Below are positions 34,426 to 41,752 of a stretch of DNA of 41,752 nucleotides, one piece after another. How positions within the stretch are numbered: position 1 is the first letter of the stretch; every line of letters starts with the position of its first letter. The translations under genes and the position numbers were made by a program. The stretch lies in assembly GCA_031274765.1 (NCBI GenBank), contig JAISPR010000117.1:1-41752 (forward strand), read 5' to 3'. The notes below the pieces were generated by a model. That model saw only the letters and a list, made by a program, of their open reading frames with translations. It did no database searches and was not told the DNA's origin. Source of the stretch: Nitrososphaerota archaeon (GTDB lineage: Archaea; Thermoproteota; Bathyarchaeia; Bathyarchaeales; Bathycorpusculaceae).

Positions 34426-35166
34426 TTGAAGAACCAGCCCCTAGAAAAAGAGTTATCGATCCTGTTACCAGCCTATAATGAAGCAGCACAAATTAAGCCT
34501 TGCATACATGCAGTAGAAGTAGCCCTTCAAACCTTTTGCAAATCCTATGAGATAATAGTCTCTGAAGACGGCAGTACTGATGGCACAGACAAAATTGTTG
34601 CCGCCTTGGCGAAATCAAACCCTAACTTGGTTCTGCTACATTCACCTCTACGACTAGGCAAAGGTAGAGCCATCAAAAACGCGGTTAATGCGGCTAGGGG
34701 CAGATACATCGCATTTATGGATGTAGATTTAGCCACAGACCTTGTTTGTTTACCCAAACTCTATGAGGTTGTCAAGTCTCAGGGCGGGATGGCCATCGGT
34801 TCGCGGCATATAAAGGGTTCAAAGGTGCAGCGTCAACCTATGCGAACATTATTTAGTTTAAGTTACAATATTTTTGTGCGTGTTCTCTTTTTTGATGGTG
34901 TCCGTGATCATCAGTGTGGTTTCAAAGTTATGAGTCAGAGCACTGCAAACGTGGTGCTTGGGGGTTCTTTTTCGGATGGCTACTTTTTTGATACGGAGAT
35001 GATTATTTGGTGTAAACGCTTAGGTTATCCTGTGACTGAGGTGGCGGTGACTTGGCGAGAGAAAAATAAAGGCGGCTCCAAAGTCAACCCGGCTCGGGAT
35101 AGTAGAAAAATTGCCTGGGATATGCTTATGTTTAGATTTAATCGCCAGAAAACAAGTCTTAAATAA
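34426..35166 (+). CDS. Family 2 glycosyltransferase (dolichyl-phosphate sugar synthase type)
   Basis: Adds a sugar from a nucleotide donor to a polyprenyl phosphate or other acceptor. The GT-A motifs are LSILLPAYNEAAQI at the N-terminus, SEDGSTDGT, the metal-binding FMDVDLATD (D-x-D), and a RDHQCGFKVM acceptor-site segment, all typical of DPM/Alg5-like enzymes. The best start is TTG 34426, five bases after a perfect GGAGGT site, giving 246 aa beginning MKNQPLEKE. An upstream GTG at 34375 follows a TATA-like box and would add 17 residues. There is no membrane segment. It may make the polyprenyl-linked donor used by the PMT-like enzyme at 9825; that is inference. It is divergent from the six-gene operon. 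Confidence 0.88.
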   Translation: MKNQPLEKELSILLPAYNEAAQIKPCIHAVEVALQTFCKSYEIIVSEDGSTDGTDKIVAALAKSNPNLVLLHSPLRLGKGRAIKNAVNAARGRYIAFMDVDLATDLVCLPKLYEVVKSQGGMAIGSRHIKGSKVQRQPMRTLFSLSYNIFVRVLFFDGVRDHQCGFKVMSQSTANVVLGGSFSDGYFFDTEMIIWCKRLGYPVTEVAVTWREKNKGGSKVNPARDSRKIAWDMLMFRFNRQKTSLK

Positions 35167-35351
35167 AATATTGACAGTGGACCAATTTAGAATAGTTAGT
35201 TTAGTGAAGAACAAATGCACACGTTAACTCATACTTGATTGACAAATTCTTCAAGGTTTGAAAAGAAAGTCACCTTAATTCAGGGACAGCCCATGAGCAT
35301 CTGACCTGTAAAAAAACTATTCGATGTTGGCACCTATCAGAATATTTAAAA

Positions 35352-35750
35352 CCTTAACCGTCTATTTTTGGGGTAATACATATCTTAAACCTCAGGGTCA
35401 CGTTTTTTTCTGAAAAATAAGCCCGATTGACGCTAAAAAAGCCATTATGCGGCATTACGGTAATAGGTAATACATCGTAAGTTGCTTTATACGCCAATTA
35501 GTGGTTACTACTCAGCAGATTCCCACTATATAGTGTTCTTACAGTAAAATAGTTCACACATAGGGTTATTCTTATTTGCCTTATTTCATAACCATAATTT
35601 TGCAGAAAAACCGCTATACATAACGGTTTACGAGTAAAAAATAACGCTATATGCCCCTGCTGAGTAGTAACAATTAGTGCTTATTTCTCGAAAAAAAACA
35701 CAATAACAAACGGAGAACATTGTATTACCCTATAATTTGCGCCATTAAGG
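35352..35750 (-). mobile_element. MITE-A, copy 2, interrupted by MITE-B
   Basis: Inverted copy of 13776-13995. Without the insertion at 35504-35671 and its duplicated target it is about 223 bp. It begins CCTTAACCG and ends CATTAAGG, imperfect inverted ends, and TTTAAAA is found on both sides, a possible 7-bp target duplication. Differences from copy 1 are scattered single bases and small indels, so both derive from one element. There is no coding capacity. Confidence 0.82.
35504..35671 (+). mobile_element. MITE-B (168 bp) inserted in MITE-A
   Basis: The ends are perfect 15-bp inverted repeats, GTTACTACTCAGCAG and CTGCTGAGTAGTAAC. The element is flanked on both sides by the direct repeat AATTAGTG (35496-35503 and 35672-35679), an 8-bp target-site duplication. 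Copy 1 of MITE-A has the empty site (AATTGTG) in a single version. It has no coding capacity, so it depended on a transposase elsewhere. No second copy is in the window. Confidence 0.93.
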
Positions 35751-35829
35751 TTTAAAAAATATTTAATTAAAATATCAAGGGCTCAACAATGTCGGGAGAT
35801 TTGATGTGCTTTACCTTCGAATAAAGGTT

Positions 35830-37272
35830 TTATTTTGCGGTTCCTTTTTTTCGAAGGTACAAAATTACAGCAACAAATCCAAGACATAACAGTATAACTA
35901 GAAAAACCACAACTTCGATGGGGACTGTAAAGGGGTCAGAAGTAGACGACGTAGGAGTTGGAGTAGGTGTGATAACAGGGGCGATAGTTGGAGGGAAACT
36001 TGAAGGAGAAGGAGAAGGAGAAGGAGTGGGCGTAGAGACAGCGTCTTTGGTGAAACCGATGTCATAGTTATTATAGCCATAAGTCAGGGGAGATGTCCAG
36101 ATAATGTTAGCGGCTATGCGGGCACGATATATTTCATCATAGGTGGAATCTTGGTCATATATTGTAGCGGCACGATTATTTGAAAACTCTACGCCGGTTG
36201 CAACAGAGAGTTTTTGGAGGTTTTCAACAAAAATACCCCCGCCGTTTTTTAATGCGGTGTTACTTGAAATTTTACCGCCCCGAAGCTCAAATGAGCCTGC
36301 ACCAACATATACACCTCCGCCATTGTCCTCAGCAGTGTTGCCAGAAATTGTGCCGCCAGCCATGCTAATTGGAGAGTCAGCAACTATGCCGCCGCCAGAG
36401 ACTGTGGCTTTATTGTTAGAAATTGTTGCCTTACCGGTGATGGTGAGACGGCCATAAAAATAGTTGTATATGCCGCCGCCTTTTTTAGCGGTGTTACCAG
36501 AGATTTCCCCTCCAGAAAAACTAAAATCACCATTGTTATATACGCCTCCGCCATTGTCAGCGGTGTTTTTTGAAATAACACCGCCAGTCATGCTAAAGAC
36601 GCCATAGTTACATATACCCCCGCCTTCAAAGTTGGCGGTGTTGCCAGAAATAACTCCACCTGAGAGGCTAAAATGGCCATCGCGGGTATTGTATACGGCT
36701 CCGCCAACAGATGTAGAGGCGGTGTTAGCAGATATTTCACCGCCAGCCATGGTAAAGGTGCCGTCGTTGTGTACACCGCCTGCAAGACCCGCAGTGTTTC
36801 CAGAGATTTTGCCTCGAGTCATAGTTAGGGTCCCGCCAGATTTGATATCTATACCCAAACCTTGGGCTTCTGCACTGTGGGTTACGATGATGCCTTCAAG
36901 ATTTAATGTGCCACCGTCGGCAATAGTTATGGTTGCTTTATTAGCGGGACCGATTAGTTTAGAGAAGGTTTCACCTTCGCTATTGCTCATTAGAGTGAGG
37001 GAGAGATCAACAGATATATTGAGCGTCTCTGTGAGGGGGATGTCGTTATCTATGGCGATTATTATTGGTTCTTCTGAGGGGGCGTCAGCTATTGCGGTTC
37101 TAAGTTCAGTTTCTGTTTTAACGTGTACCGCATCGGTTAAAGAGGCGGCTTCAACGGTTACTGATGGGGGGTAAACAAATAAAGTAAAACTTAGCAGTAG
37201 GATCAGTAAAGTGGCAGGTAGAAGATTTTTGGGGTGAATATATCTTAGTTTAAAGGTGTGTGAAGCAGTCAT
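35830..37272 (-). CDS. Surface-anchored beta-helix protein with PMP-like repeats
   Basis: A 480-aa protein with a signal peptide (hydrophobic core at about 17-33, VEAAS cleavage-like site). Residues 75-140 form the helix cap. About ten imperfect repeats of 22-25 residues follow at 140-370, with the pattern GG-x-I-SGNTA and GGG(I/V)YN, as in right-handed beta-helix and chlamydial polymorphic membrane proteins. Then comes a Pro/Ser/Thr-rich stalk (about 410-445, probably glycosylated), one transmembrane helix (about 450-472) and a basic tail RKKGTAK. This is the usual layout of an archaeal surface protein exposed through an S-layer. Adhesion or glycan binding is inferred. Confidence 0.85.
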   Translation of the reverse strand: MTASHTFKLRYIHPKNLLPATLLILLLSFTLFVYPPSVTVEAASLTDAVHVKTETELRTAIADAPSEEPIIIAIDNDIPLTETLNISVDLSLTLMSNSEGETFSKLIGPANKATITIADGGTLNLEGIIVTHSAEAQGLGIDIKSGGTLTMTRGKISGNTAGLAGGVHNDGTFTMAGGEISANTASTSVGGAVYNTRDGHFSLSGGVISGNTANFEGGGICNYGVFSMTGGVISKNTADNGGGVYNNGDFSFSGGEISGNTAKKGGGIYNYFYGRLTITGKATISNNKATVSGGGIVADSPISMAGGTISGNTAEDNGGGVYVGAGSFELRGGKISSNTALKNGGGIFVENLQKLSVATGVEFSNNRAATIYDQDSTYDEIYRARIAANIIWTSPLTYGYNNYDIGFTKDAVSTPTPSPSPSPSSFPPTIAPVITPTPTPTSSTSDPFTVPIEVVVFLVILLCLGFVAVILYLRKKGTAK

Positions 37273-37805
37273 AAGTTAGCCTCAAAATATTAAACCTGTC
37301 AGGGCAAATATAGTTTACTGTTAATATACACACAAATAGCTAAGATATGAAAAAGCAGATTGTAAAAAACAGACAGATCCATATGGATGCAACTTTTTCA
37401 CATATCAGACTGCACAAAAATCCAAATATTTCTCGCTCCCACTCCTAAAAGTATTAACAAAAACCCAAAAACACAATCCACATCCACCCACCACGAAAAA
37501 ACAATTCTGCACTTCAAATTTAAAAATCAAACGCATCAAATCACTTAATGTCACCAATATAAATTTTTTAATTAGAAAAAAATCTATTAGATATAAAAAA
37601 AATTGAAAAATTCATTGTTAGGGAAACTTCAAAGAGGCAAAGAGGTTGCGGGGAAGCTAAAGTTTGAGTTTCCGTTAAAGCCCTAAGTGTTAGTTTGTGG
37701 TTGTAAAAACTTTTCGGGAATTATGGATAAATAAAGGAGGAACGTTTCACGCGTTAGAGTGTAATGATATGATATTATTGTGAAAAAGTGAAATGAAGTG
37801 GAATC
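37273..37805. other. Intergenic region with an R1-related fragment and a stranded ribosome site
   Basis: No gene. The A/C-rich stretch 37405-37500 resembles the 28872-28960 region, its first 30 bases matching at 27 of 30 positions. A perfect AAAGGAGGAAC lies at 37734-37744, but the next start in the downstream gene's frame is 60 bases on and the codons between contain a stop, so this site serves no visible gene. Confidence 0.45.
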
Positions 37806-39218
37806 ATGTTTGAGGATAACAAAATTGAATTTAAGCAACAATATACCTCAGAGCTAAAAAAAGAAGTTACCGCATTTGCTAATACAGATGGCGGAGTGAT
37901 CTATGTTGGGCGTGATGACAAGGGAAATAATTATCCCATACAGGATATAGACAAAACCTTAACACAAATCACCAACAGCATACGGGAGGAGATTTTACCC
38001 GATGTAACCATGTTTGTAGATTACAAAATCGACAAAGACAACATCATCATTACAGTCCAAGAAGGAACAAACAAACCATATTTTTTAGCTGAAAAGGGCT
38101 TAAAACCAACAGGCGTGTATGTGCGCCAAGGCACATCAAGTGTGCCGGCTAGCTTTGAACAAATTCGAAAGATGATAAAACAAACCGATGAAGACAAATT
38201 TGAAACAACCCGTTCCCTGATACAAAAGTTAACGTTTAACACAATAACAGAAGAATTTGCACAGCATAATATGGAATTTGGAGAAAAACAAAAAAGAACA
38301 CTATCAATTATTTGCACAGATGGGTTGTATACAAACTTGGGAGTGTTGTTGTCTGATCAATGTACACATACCATCAAATTTGCAGTATTTATGGGCACTA
38401 AAAAAGGAGAATTTAAAACACGAAAAGAGACCGGAGGATCGGTTTTAAAGCAAATGCATACAGCGTTTGATTTTCTCAACCTATACAACAATCTTTCAGC
38501 TACTTTTTCAGGACTCAACCGTATAGAACAATACGACTACCCCATAGAAGCTATCCGCGAAGCTACGCTCAATGCACTTATCCATAGGGACTATTCTTTT
38601 TCGGGCAGCACCATCATCAATATATATGATGATCGCATGGAATTTGTGACACTGGGGGGTCTTGTACCGGGTCTGCAAATAGAAGACCTTTTTATGGGTA
38701 TCTCACAACCACGTAACGAAAAATTAGCTCATATCTTTTACCGGTTGAAATACATAGAAGCCTACGGAACTGGACTCCGACGGATTATGCAACACTATGA
38801 AAATTTTGAGGTAAAACCAAAAATTAGCACCACCCAGGCCGCTTTTGTGCTAACCTTACCTAACATGAACTACATCCAAAAACCCAACCCCCTACATTCA
38901 GAGGAAAACACAACAACAATACCATACAATAACCAGACACAATATAACATAACTACGAGTCCAAGCGAATTTGACACAAACAATAAAAACACTACTCGGC
39001 AAACAGTACAACATCAAAAAATACAACACAAAACCATAATAGAGTACTTGCAGACCAACCAATCTATCACCAATAAAACTATTCAAACACTTCTACAAGT
39101 AAAACAAACAAGAGCCTATATAATAATTCAAGAAATGGTAAAAGCAGGCTTAATTATCAAACAGGGCTCAAGAAAAACAGACAAAGAATACAGTTTAACC
39201 AAACAAAATTCATATTAA
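37806..39218 (+). CDS. AlbA_2 (Schlafen AAA-like) plus RecG-type HATPase domain regulator
   Basis: A 470-aa protein. The N-terminal AlbA_2 domain (1-130) begins EDNKIEFKQQYTSELKKEVT and includes AFANTDGGVIYVG and KGLKPTGVYVRQG. A central HATPase_c_4-like domain follows (about 220-350) with AIREATLNALIHRDYS and GTGLRRIMQHY. A Gln/Asn/Thr-rich linker (about 360-410) leads to a C-terminal winged helix (about 415-465; NKTIQTLLQVKQTRAYIIIQ). These proteins are commonly annotated as RecG-like transcriptional regulators or ATP-binding proteins and are abundant in gut Firmicutes and Bacteroidetes; function is largely unknown. The ATG at 37806 lacks a good ribosome site and an in-frame stop precedes it. 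Horizontal origin is plausible. Confidence 0.85.
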   Translation: MFEDNKIEFKQQYTSELKKEVTAFANTDGGVIYVGRDDKGNNYPIQDIDKTLTQITNSIREEILPDVTMFVDYKIDKDNIIITVQEGTNKPYFLAEKGLKPTGVYVRQGTSSVPASFEQIRKMIKQTDEDKFETTRSLIQKLTFNTITEEFAQHNMEFGEKQKRTLSIICTDGLYTNLGVLLSDQCTHTIKFAVFMGTKKGEFKTRKETGGSVLKQMHTAFDFLNLYNNLSATFSGLNRIEQYDYPIEAIREATLNALIHRDYSFSGSTIINIYDDRMEFVTLGGLVPGLQIEDLFMGISQPRNEKLAHIFYRLKYIEAYGTGLRRIMQHYENFEVKPKISTTQAAFVLTLPNMNYIQKPNPLHSEENTTTIPYNNQTQYNITTSPSEFDTNNKNTTRQTVQHQKIQHKTIIEYLQTNQSITNKTIQTLLQVKQTRAYIIIQEMVKAGLIIKQGSRKTDKEYSLTKQNSY

Positions 39219-39283
39219 ACAACAACACAGCATAAACAACCAACAAAACTATCACTGAACACAAAAATAAACAGTACCACCTA

Positions 39284-39958
39284 TTAGAAAAGTTGTGGCG
39301 TAAATTTTTTTATCAACCGCTTCAATCTTGCAATCTGTTGACCGGCATTTAAAAAGGCTGGTACCGGCTGCCCATGGGGCGAACAACGCCCAGCTACAAT
39401 GGCATCAACAAGAGCCTCAACCGTAGCATCCTTAGCCTCGATTTCAGTATAGCCATAACCAATTTGGGGACCATAGTGAGCATCAGTTCCAGCAACCCTT
39501 GACAAATTAAACCGCTTAGCAGCCTCTTGAGCTTTTTTAACACTCAACCTAAAAGGAAAAGCCCGCGCATTAATCACCTCAATGGCATCAAACGCAGAAC
39601 AAACATTTTCTCGAAGACAGCCCTTAAAATAAACATAAGGATGACACGCAATGGCAACCCCCCCAGCCTGATGGATACGCTCAACTGTTTCAATGGCACT
39701 AAACCCTCGGGGAATAAGCTCACTAACATTTAGAGCCACAATATGACCCTGCGCACTAGAAACTTCCACACCGGGAATTATAAGAAAATCTGTTTCTTTA
39801 GCAATTTTGTATGCGCCCTCAAGAATATTGTGATCTGTTACTGCACAAGCAGTTAACCCTTTTTTTTTAGCATACCAAACAAGCTCTTTAGGAGTTATCA
39901 AAGAATCCTTTGAGTAAGTCGTGTGAACATGCAGATCAGCAGTAATTTTTATAGTCAT
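39284..39958 (-). CDS. PHP-domain metal-dependent phosphoesterase
   Basis: A 224-aa hydrolase. Metal ligands are visible in order: DLHVHTTYSKDS (H-x-H), AVTDHN, PGVEVSS, ACHPY and AGTDAH. These are the conserved motifs of the PHP superfamily (histidinol phosphatase and nucleotide or nucleic-acid phosphoesterases). The small size and the gap between PGVE and CHP fit the stand-alone archaeal/bacterial group. The ATG at 39958 is five bases after a GGTGA site; the GTG at 39967 lies within that site. The C-terminal 30 residues are basic. The substrate is not known. It is convergent with the AlbA_2 gene, 65 bases apart. Confidence 0.9.
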   Translation of the reverse strand: MTIKITADLHVHTTYSKDSLITPKELVWYAKKKGLTACAVTDHNILEGAYKIAKETDFLIIPGVEVSSAQGHIVALNVSELIPRGFSAIETVERIHQAGGVAIACHPYVYFKGCLRENVCSAFDAIEVINARAFPFRLSVKKAQEAAKRFNLSRVAGTDAHYGPQIGYGYTEIEAKDATVEALVDAIVAGRCSPHGQPVPAFLNAGQQIARLKRLIKKFTPQLF

Positions 39959-39967
39959 ACCGCTCAC

Positions 39968-40260
39968 CAGTCAATAGACAGCTATTGTCAGTATCTCTAT
40001 TATAGCCCGGCTATTTTTTTATTTCTAAATTCAGCCGCATCGAACGAGATTTCAAAACAGATTTAGAGAAAAAAAAGTTAGAATCAAATGAACCGGTATG
40101 TTGCTATTCGTTGCATTGCGGTTTAGCTTATTGTTTGCATCATCAGATAATAAAACATCTATTTGATGGCGTCATTAACAAGAAAGCGCCTTCGACGCAA
40201 ATGGGCAACCACCTAATTATAATATATAAATTCGTTAACCATAAAAAACTAAAAAAAGAA
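39968..40260. other. Intergenic region
   Basis: An open plus-strand frame runs through most of this stretch (about 40010-40314), but its only ATG is at 40111, it overlaps the convergent 40261-40602 gene, and I see no motif. It may be a gene remnant. A/T runs near 40240-40260 could end transcription of the 40261 gene. Confidence 0.35.
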
Positions 40261-40602
40261 TTATACGTCAAGATTTATTGGGATGTTGTAAGTTTGTTGC
40301 AATTGTTCAACTAATTTTTTGTATTCCGCTTTTGCGTTTTGAACAGAACCGATATAAAAACCCATGCAAGCGCCGAATATCCCGATACCGATTATTAAAC
40401 CGATTGGCATAGGAAGAAAAGCGCCTAAAAGTCCATAACAGATCCCCCAAATAGAACCCGCAATAAACGTATATAATAGGCTGCGATCTGCTATTTTCTT
40501 GACTTTGAAAAGTTGGTCTTGTAAGTTTTGAATTTTTCTTGCATTGTCAATTAAATCTTGTGAACTTTTGGCGTTTGCTCCTTCTGTCATCATAGACACC
40601 AT
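40261..40602 (-). CDS. Small two-helix membrane protein
   Basis: A 113-aa protein with a polar, helical N-terminus (about 10-40, heptad-like ARKIQNLQDQLFKVKKIADR), two membrane segments (about 43-62 and 66-85, Gly-rich), and a charged helical tail (AKAEYKKLVEQLQQ). ATG codons at 1, 4 and 5 are possible starts; GGTG before codon 4 favours that one. It is the last gene before the bacterial-type mobilization region. I do not recognise a family, and it could belong to either side. Confidence 0.65.
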   Translation of the reverse strand: MVSMMTEGANAKSSQDLIDNARKIQNLQDQLFKVKKIADRSLLYTFIAGSIWGICYGLLGAFLPMPIGLIIGIGIFGACMGFYIGSVQNAKAEYKKLVEQLQQTYNIPINLDV

Positions 40603-40761
40603 TTAATATGTGTATGGATATACCCTAAAAAAACTTTTGTTTTCTCTATGCAGGGGCGGTTTTGTGTTTGCGTCCCAATATCAAGAGTGAGGCTTGTACA
40701 ACGTAAATCACAGCATACATGCGTATCGTGCCGAAAACCAAAGAAAAAACCTGCACAATAG

Positions 40762-40793
40762 AAGGGCGCAAGTATACGTTCCTTCGGAACGTA
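40762..40793 (-). other. Putative transfer origin (IncQ/pIP501-type oriT)
   Basis: Read on the minus strand, a perfect 8-bp inverted repeat (TACGTTCC-GAA-GGAACGTA) is followed directly by TACTTGCGCCCTT. Known IncQ and pIP501-type oriT regions have the same order: an inverted repeat with a short purine loop, then a nic core of the form TAA(G/A)TGCGCCCT. It lies about 70 bases upstream of a MobA/MobL relaxase gene of the type that acts on such sites. Nicking is expected in the GCGCCC core by analogy. Confidence 0.65.
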
Positions 40794-40863
40794 GCGGCTT
40801 AAAAACTCTTGAAACATGCGGGTTTGCTGACATATCCAAGACGACAAAAAGAGGTCGTCTGTG

Positions 40864-41487
40864 ATGGTGTTGTATTATTTTAACGGCAACATCATAGGGC
40901 GCGGGTCAGGACGTTCCGCAACAGGCGCGGCGGCGTATCGGTCGGGCGGGATACTACGCTCGGCGGCCTACCGTTCAGGCGAAGAATTACGCGACGAAAC
41001 AGGCGAAATCGTCCACGACTACACTCGTAAATCAGGTGTGGTGTATAGTGAAATAATGTTGCCTGATGGCGCGCCACCCGAATATGTGGATAGGGAAATC
41101 CTTTGGAACGCCGTCGAAGCAAGCGAAAAACGTAAGGATTCACAGCTTGCAAGGGAAATTGTAGTTGCCCTGCAAAGAGAATTTGACTTACAAGAGCGGA
41201 TTGAGGTTTTGCGCGAATACATAGCGGAAAATTTTACAGAAAAGGGCATGATTGCGGATTTGAACATACACGACAAAGGCGACGATAACCCCCACGCACA
41301 TATTATGCTCACGACGCGCCATGTTTCGCCTGATGGTTTTGGGTTGAAGAATCGCGACTGGAATAAAAAAGACATGTTATTGGATTGGCGGGAAAGCTGG
41401 ACGGAGGTTAATAATCGCAAATTTGAGCAAAAAGGGCTTGACGAGCGGATTGACCACCGTTCGTATAAAGCTAAACTTGCCCCATAA
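40864..41487 (+). CDS. mobA: MobA/MobL relaxase, truncated by an insertion element
   Basis: N-terminal relaxase domain of a MobQ-class mobilization protein, which nicks and covalently binds the transfer origin. The start at ATG 40864 follows AGAGG. The catalytic Tyr is probably in SGRSATGAAAYRSG at the start, and the metal-binding His motif is GDDNPHAHIMLTTRH at about 145-160. Blocks such as DWNKKDMLLDWRESW and RIDHRSY are typical. The frame ends at LAP-stop at 41487, right after DHRSYK, where an IS begins, so the rest of the protein, usually 200 or more residues, is cut off. Codon use is richer in G+C than most neighbours. Bacterial origin is likely. Confidence 0.9.
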   Translation: MVLYYFNGNIIGRGSGRSATGAAAYRSGGILRSAAYRSGEELRDETGEIVHDYTRKSGVVYSEIMLPDGAPPEYVDREILWNAVEASEKRKDSQLAREIVVALQREFDLQERIEVLREYIAENFTEKGMIADLNIHDKGDDNPHAHIMLTTRHVSPDGFGLKNRDWNKKDMLLDWRESWTEVNNRKFEQKGLDERIDHRSYKAKLAP

Positions 41488-41752
41488 GTCGAAAAGTTGT
41501 ATAATGGGAACATGGAAAATATAAAATACAACAAACCGAGCAGTGATATAAAAGATGTGAACTTTGGAGACAAAAGACTAAACGCTCGATTGGAAGTGAG
41601 CGTTGAAGCGATGACGCAACGCTCACAAGCTTCCATATTAAGCGGCTGTGGAACGAAGCATGGCGCGAAGGCGTTTTATGCGTTGCTTTCCAATGACAAA
41701 TTTTCTATGGAAGAAATTGGCAACAAAGTATATGAAGCTACAGCCGAGCGAA
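41470..41752 (+). mobile_element. Left end of an IS4/Tn5-type insertion sequence (continues beyond window)
   Basis: The relaxase reading frame is broken around 41470, where new sequence (CCCATAAGTCG...) begins, followed after about 35 bases by a transposase start. The exact IS end cannot be placed without its right end. It disrupts the mobA gene. Confidence 0.6.
41512..41752 (+). CDS. IS4-family (Tn5-like) transposase, N-terminal part
   Basis: The frame runs from ATG 41512 to the window edge (80 codons). The start NKPSSDIKDVNFGDKRLNAR and the following SGCGTKHGAKAFYALLSND block match the N-terminal DNA-binding domain of Tn5/IS50-type transposases (the FGDxRL and AKAxYRLL motifs). The DDE catalytic domain lies outside the window. 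A GGGA sequence 3-4 bases before the ATG is the only candidate ribosome site. Intact as far as seen. Confidence 0.88.
   Translation, partial: MENIKYNKPSSDIKDVNFGDKRLNARLEVSVEAMTQRSQASILSGCGTKHGAKAFYALLSNDKFSMEEIGNKVYEATAER

Noticed and set aside
40111-40314. 67-aa plus-strand frame
   Set aside because: It overlaps the more convincing 40261-40602 gene, with no ribosome site and no motif; at best a remnant.
1-41752. CRISPR array, rRNA or tRNA genes
   Set aside because: No regularly spaced direct repeats were seen. I found no cloverleaf with a TTCGA-type T arm outside coding sequence and no rRNA-like GC-rich block. A covariance-model scan would be needed to be certain about tRNAs.

Overview
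The window looks archaeal, AT-rich and probably host-associated (gut). Archaeal markers are EF-1 alpha, RadA, an archaeal/eukaryotic-type TrpRS, an RqcH/NFACT protein, a Dpo4-type polymerase ending in a PCNA-binding box, and several TATA-like boxes about 20-30 nt from starts. Shine-Dalgarno motifs (GGAGG, GAGGTG) and TTG/GTG starts are also used. The gene set and low GC fit a Bathyarchaeia-like lineage, but that is inference. Surface proteins with MucBP-like and PMP-like repeats, and a bacterial-type mobilization module at the right end, suggest close contact with gut bacteria.

Layout. 1-3.2 kb: the 5' part of a secreted VWA-domain protein, then empty AT-rich DNA. 3.2-8.2 kb: a peptide-modifying radical SAM enzyme, EF-1 alpha, a possible 37-aa Cys peptide and a flippase-like membrane protein. 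8.5-13.6 kb: an A/C-only tract with a repeat, a small helical protein, a PMT-type glycosyltransferase, a PPC-domain protein and a secreted barrel-like protein. 14.1-16.1 kb: dinB plus an SPL-like radical SAM gene, one base apart. 16.4-17.6 kb: a decayed region. 17.6-23.4 kb: housekeeping block (RqcH, small membrane protein, hypothetical-radA pair, phosphoglycerate mutase-type enzyme). 23.5-27.2 kb: trpS flanked by dead IS630-like and IS1634-like transposases and repeats. 29.2-34.2 kb: a compact six-gene operon. 34.4-37.3 kb: a GT2 glycosyltransferase, a nested pair of MITEs and a beta-helix surface protein. 37.8-40.6 kb: an AlbA_2/RecG-like regulator, a PHP phosphoesterase and a small membrane protein. 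40.7-41.75 kb: an IncQ/pIP501-like oriT, a MobA/MobL relaxase cut short by an IS4/Tn5-type element, and the edge of the window.

The most interesting system is the 29.2-34.2 kb operon. It joins a CcdA-like thiol/electron carrier, a NapH/NosR-type membrane polyferredoxin, one HgdB/BcrC-like iron-sulfur reductase with extra cysteines, two different BcrA/BcrD-type ATPases and a small ferredoxin-like protein that seems to start at AUA. Together they could feed membrane-derived electrons into an ATP-driven, very low-potential reductase of the benzoyl-CoA reductase, 2-hydroxyacyl-CoA dehydratase or double-cubane class. The substrate is unknown.

The second theme is intergenic repeats: a 220-bp MITE in two inverted copies, one interrupted by a 168-bp MITE with perfect 15-bp ends and an 8-bp target duplication, and a family of about 100-bp elements embedded in tracts almost free of G on one strand.
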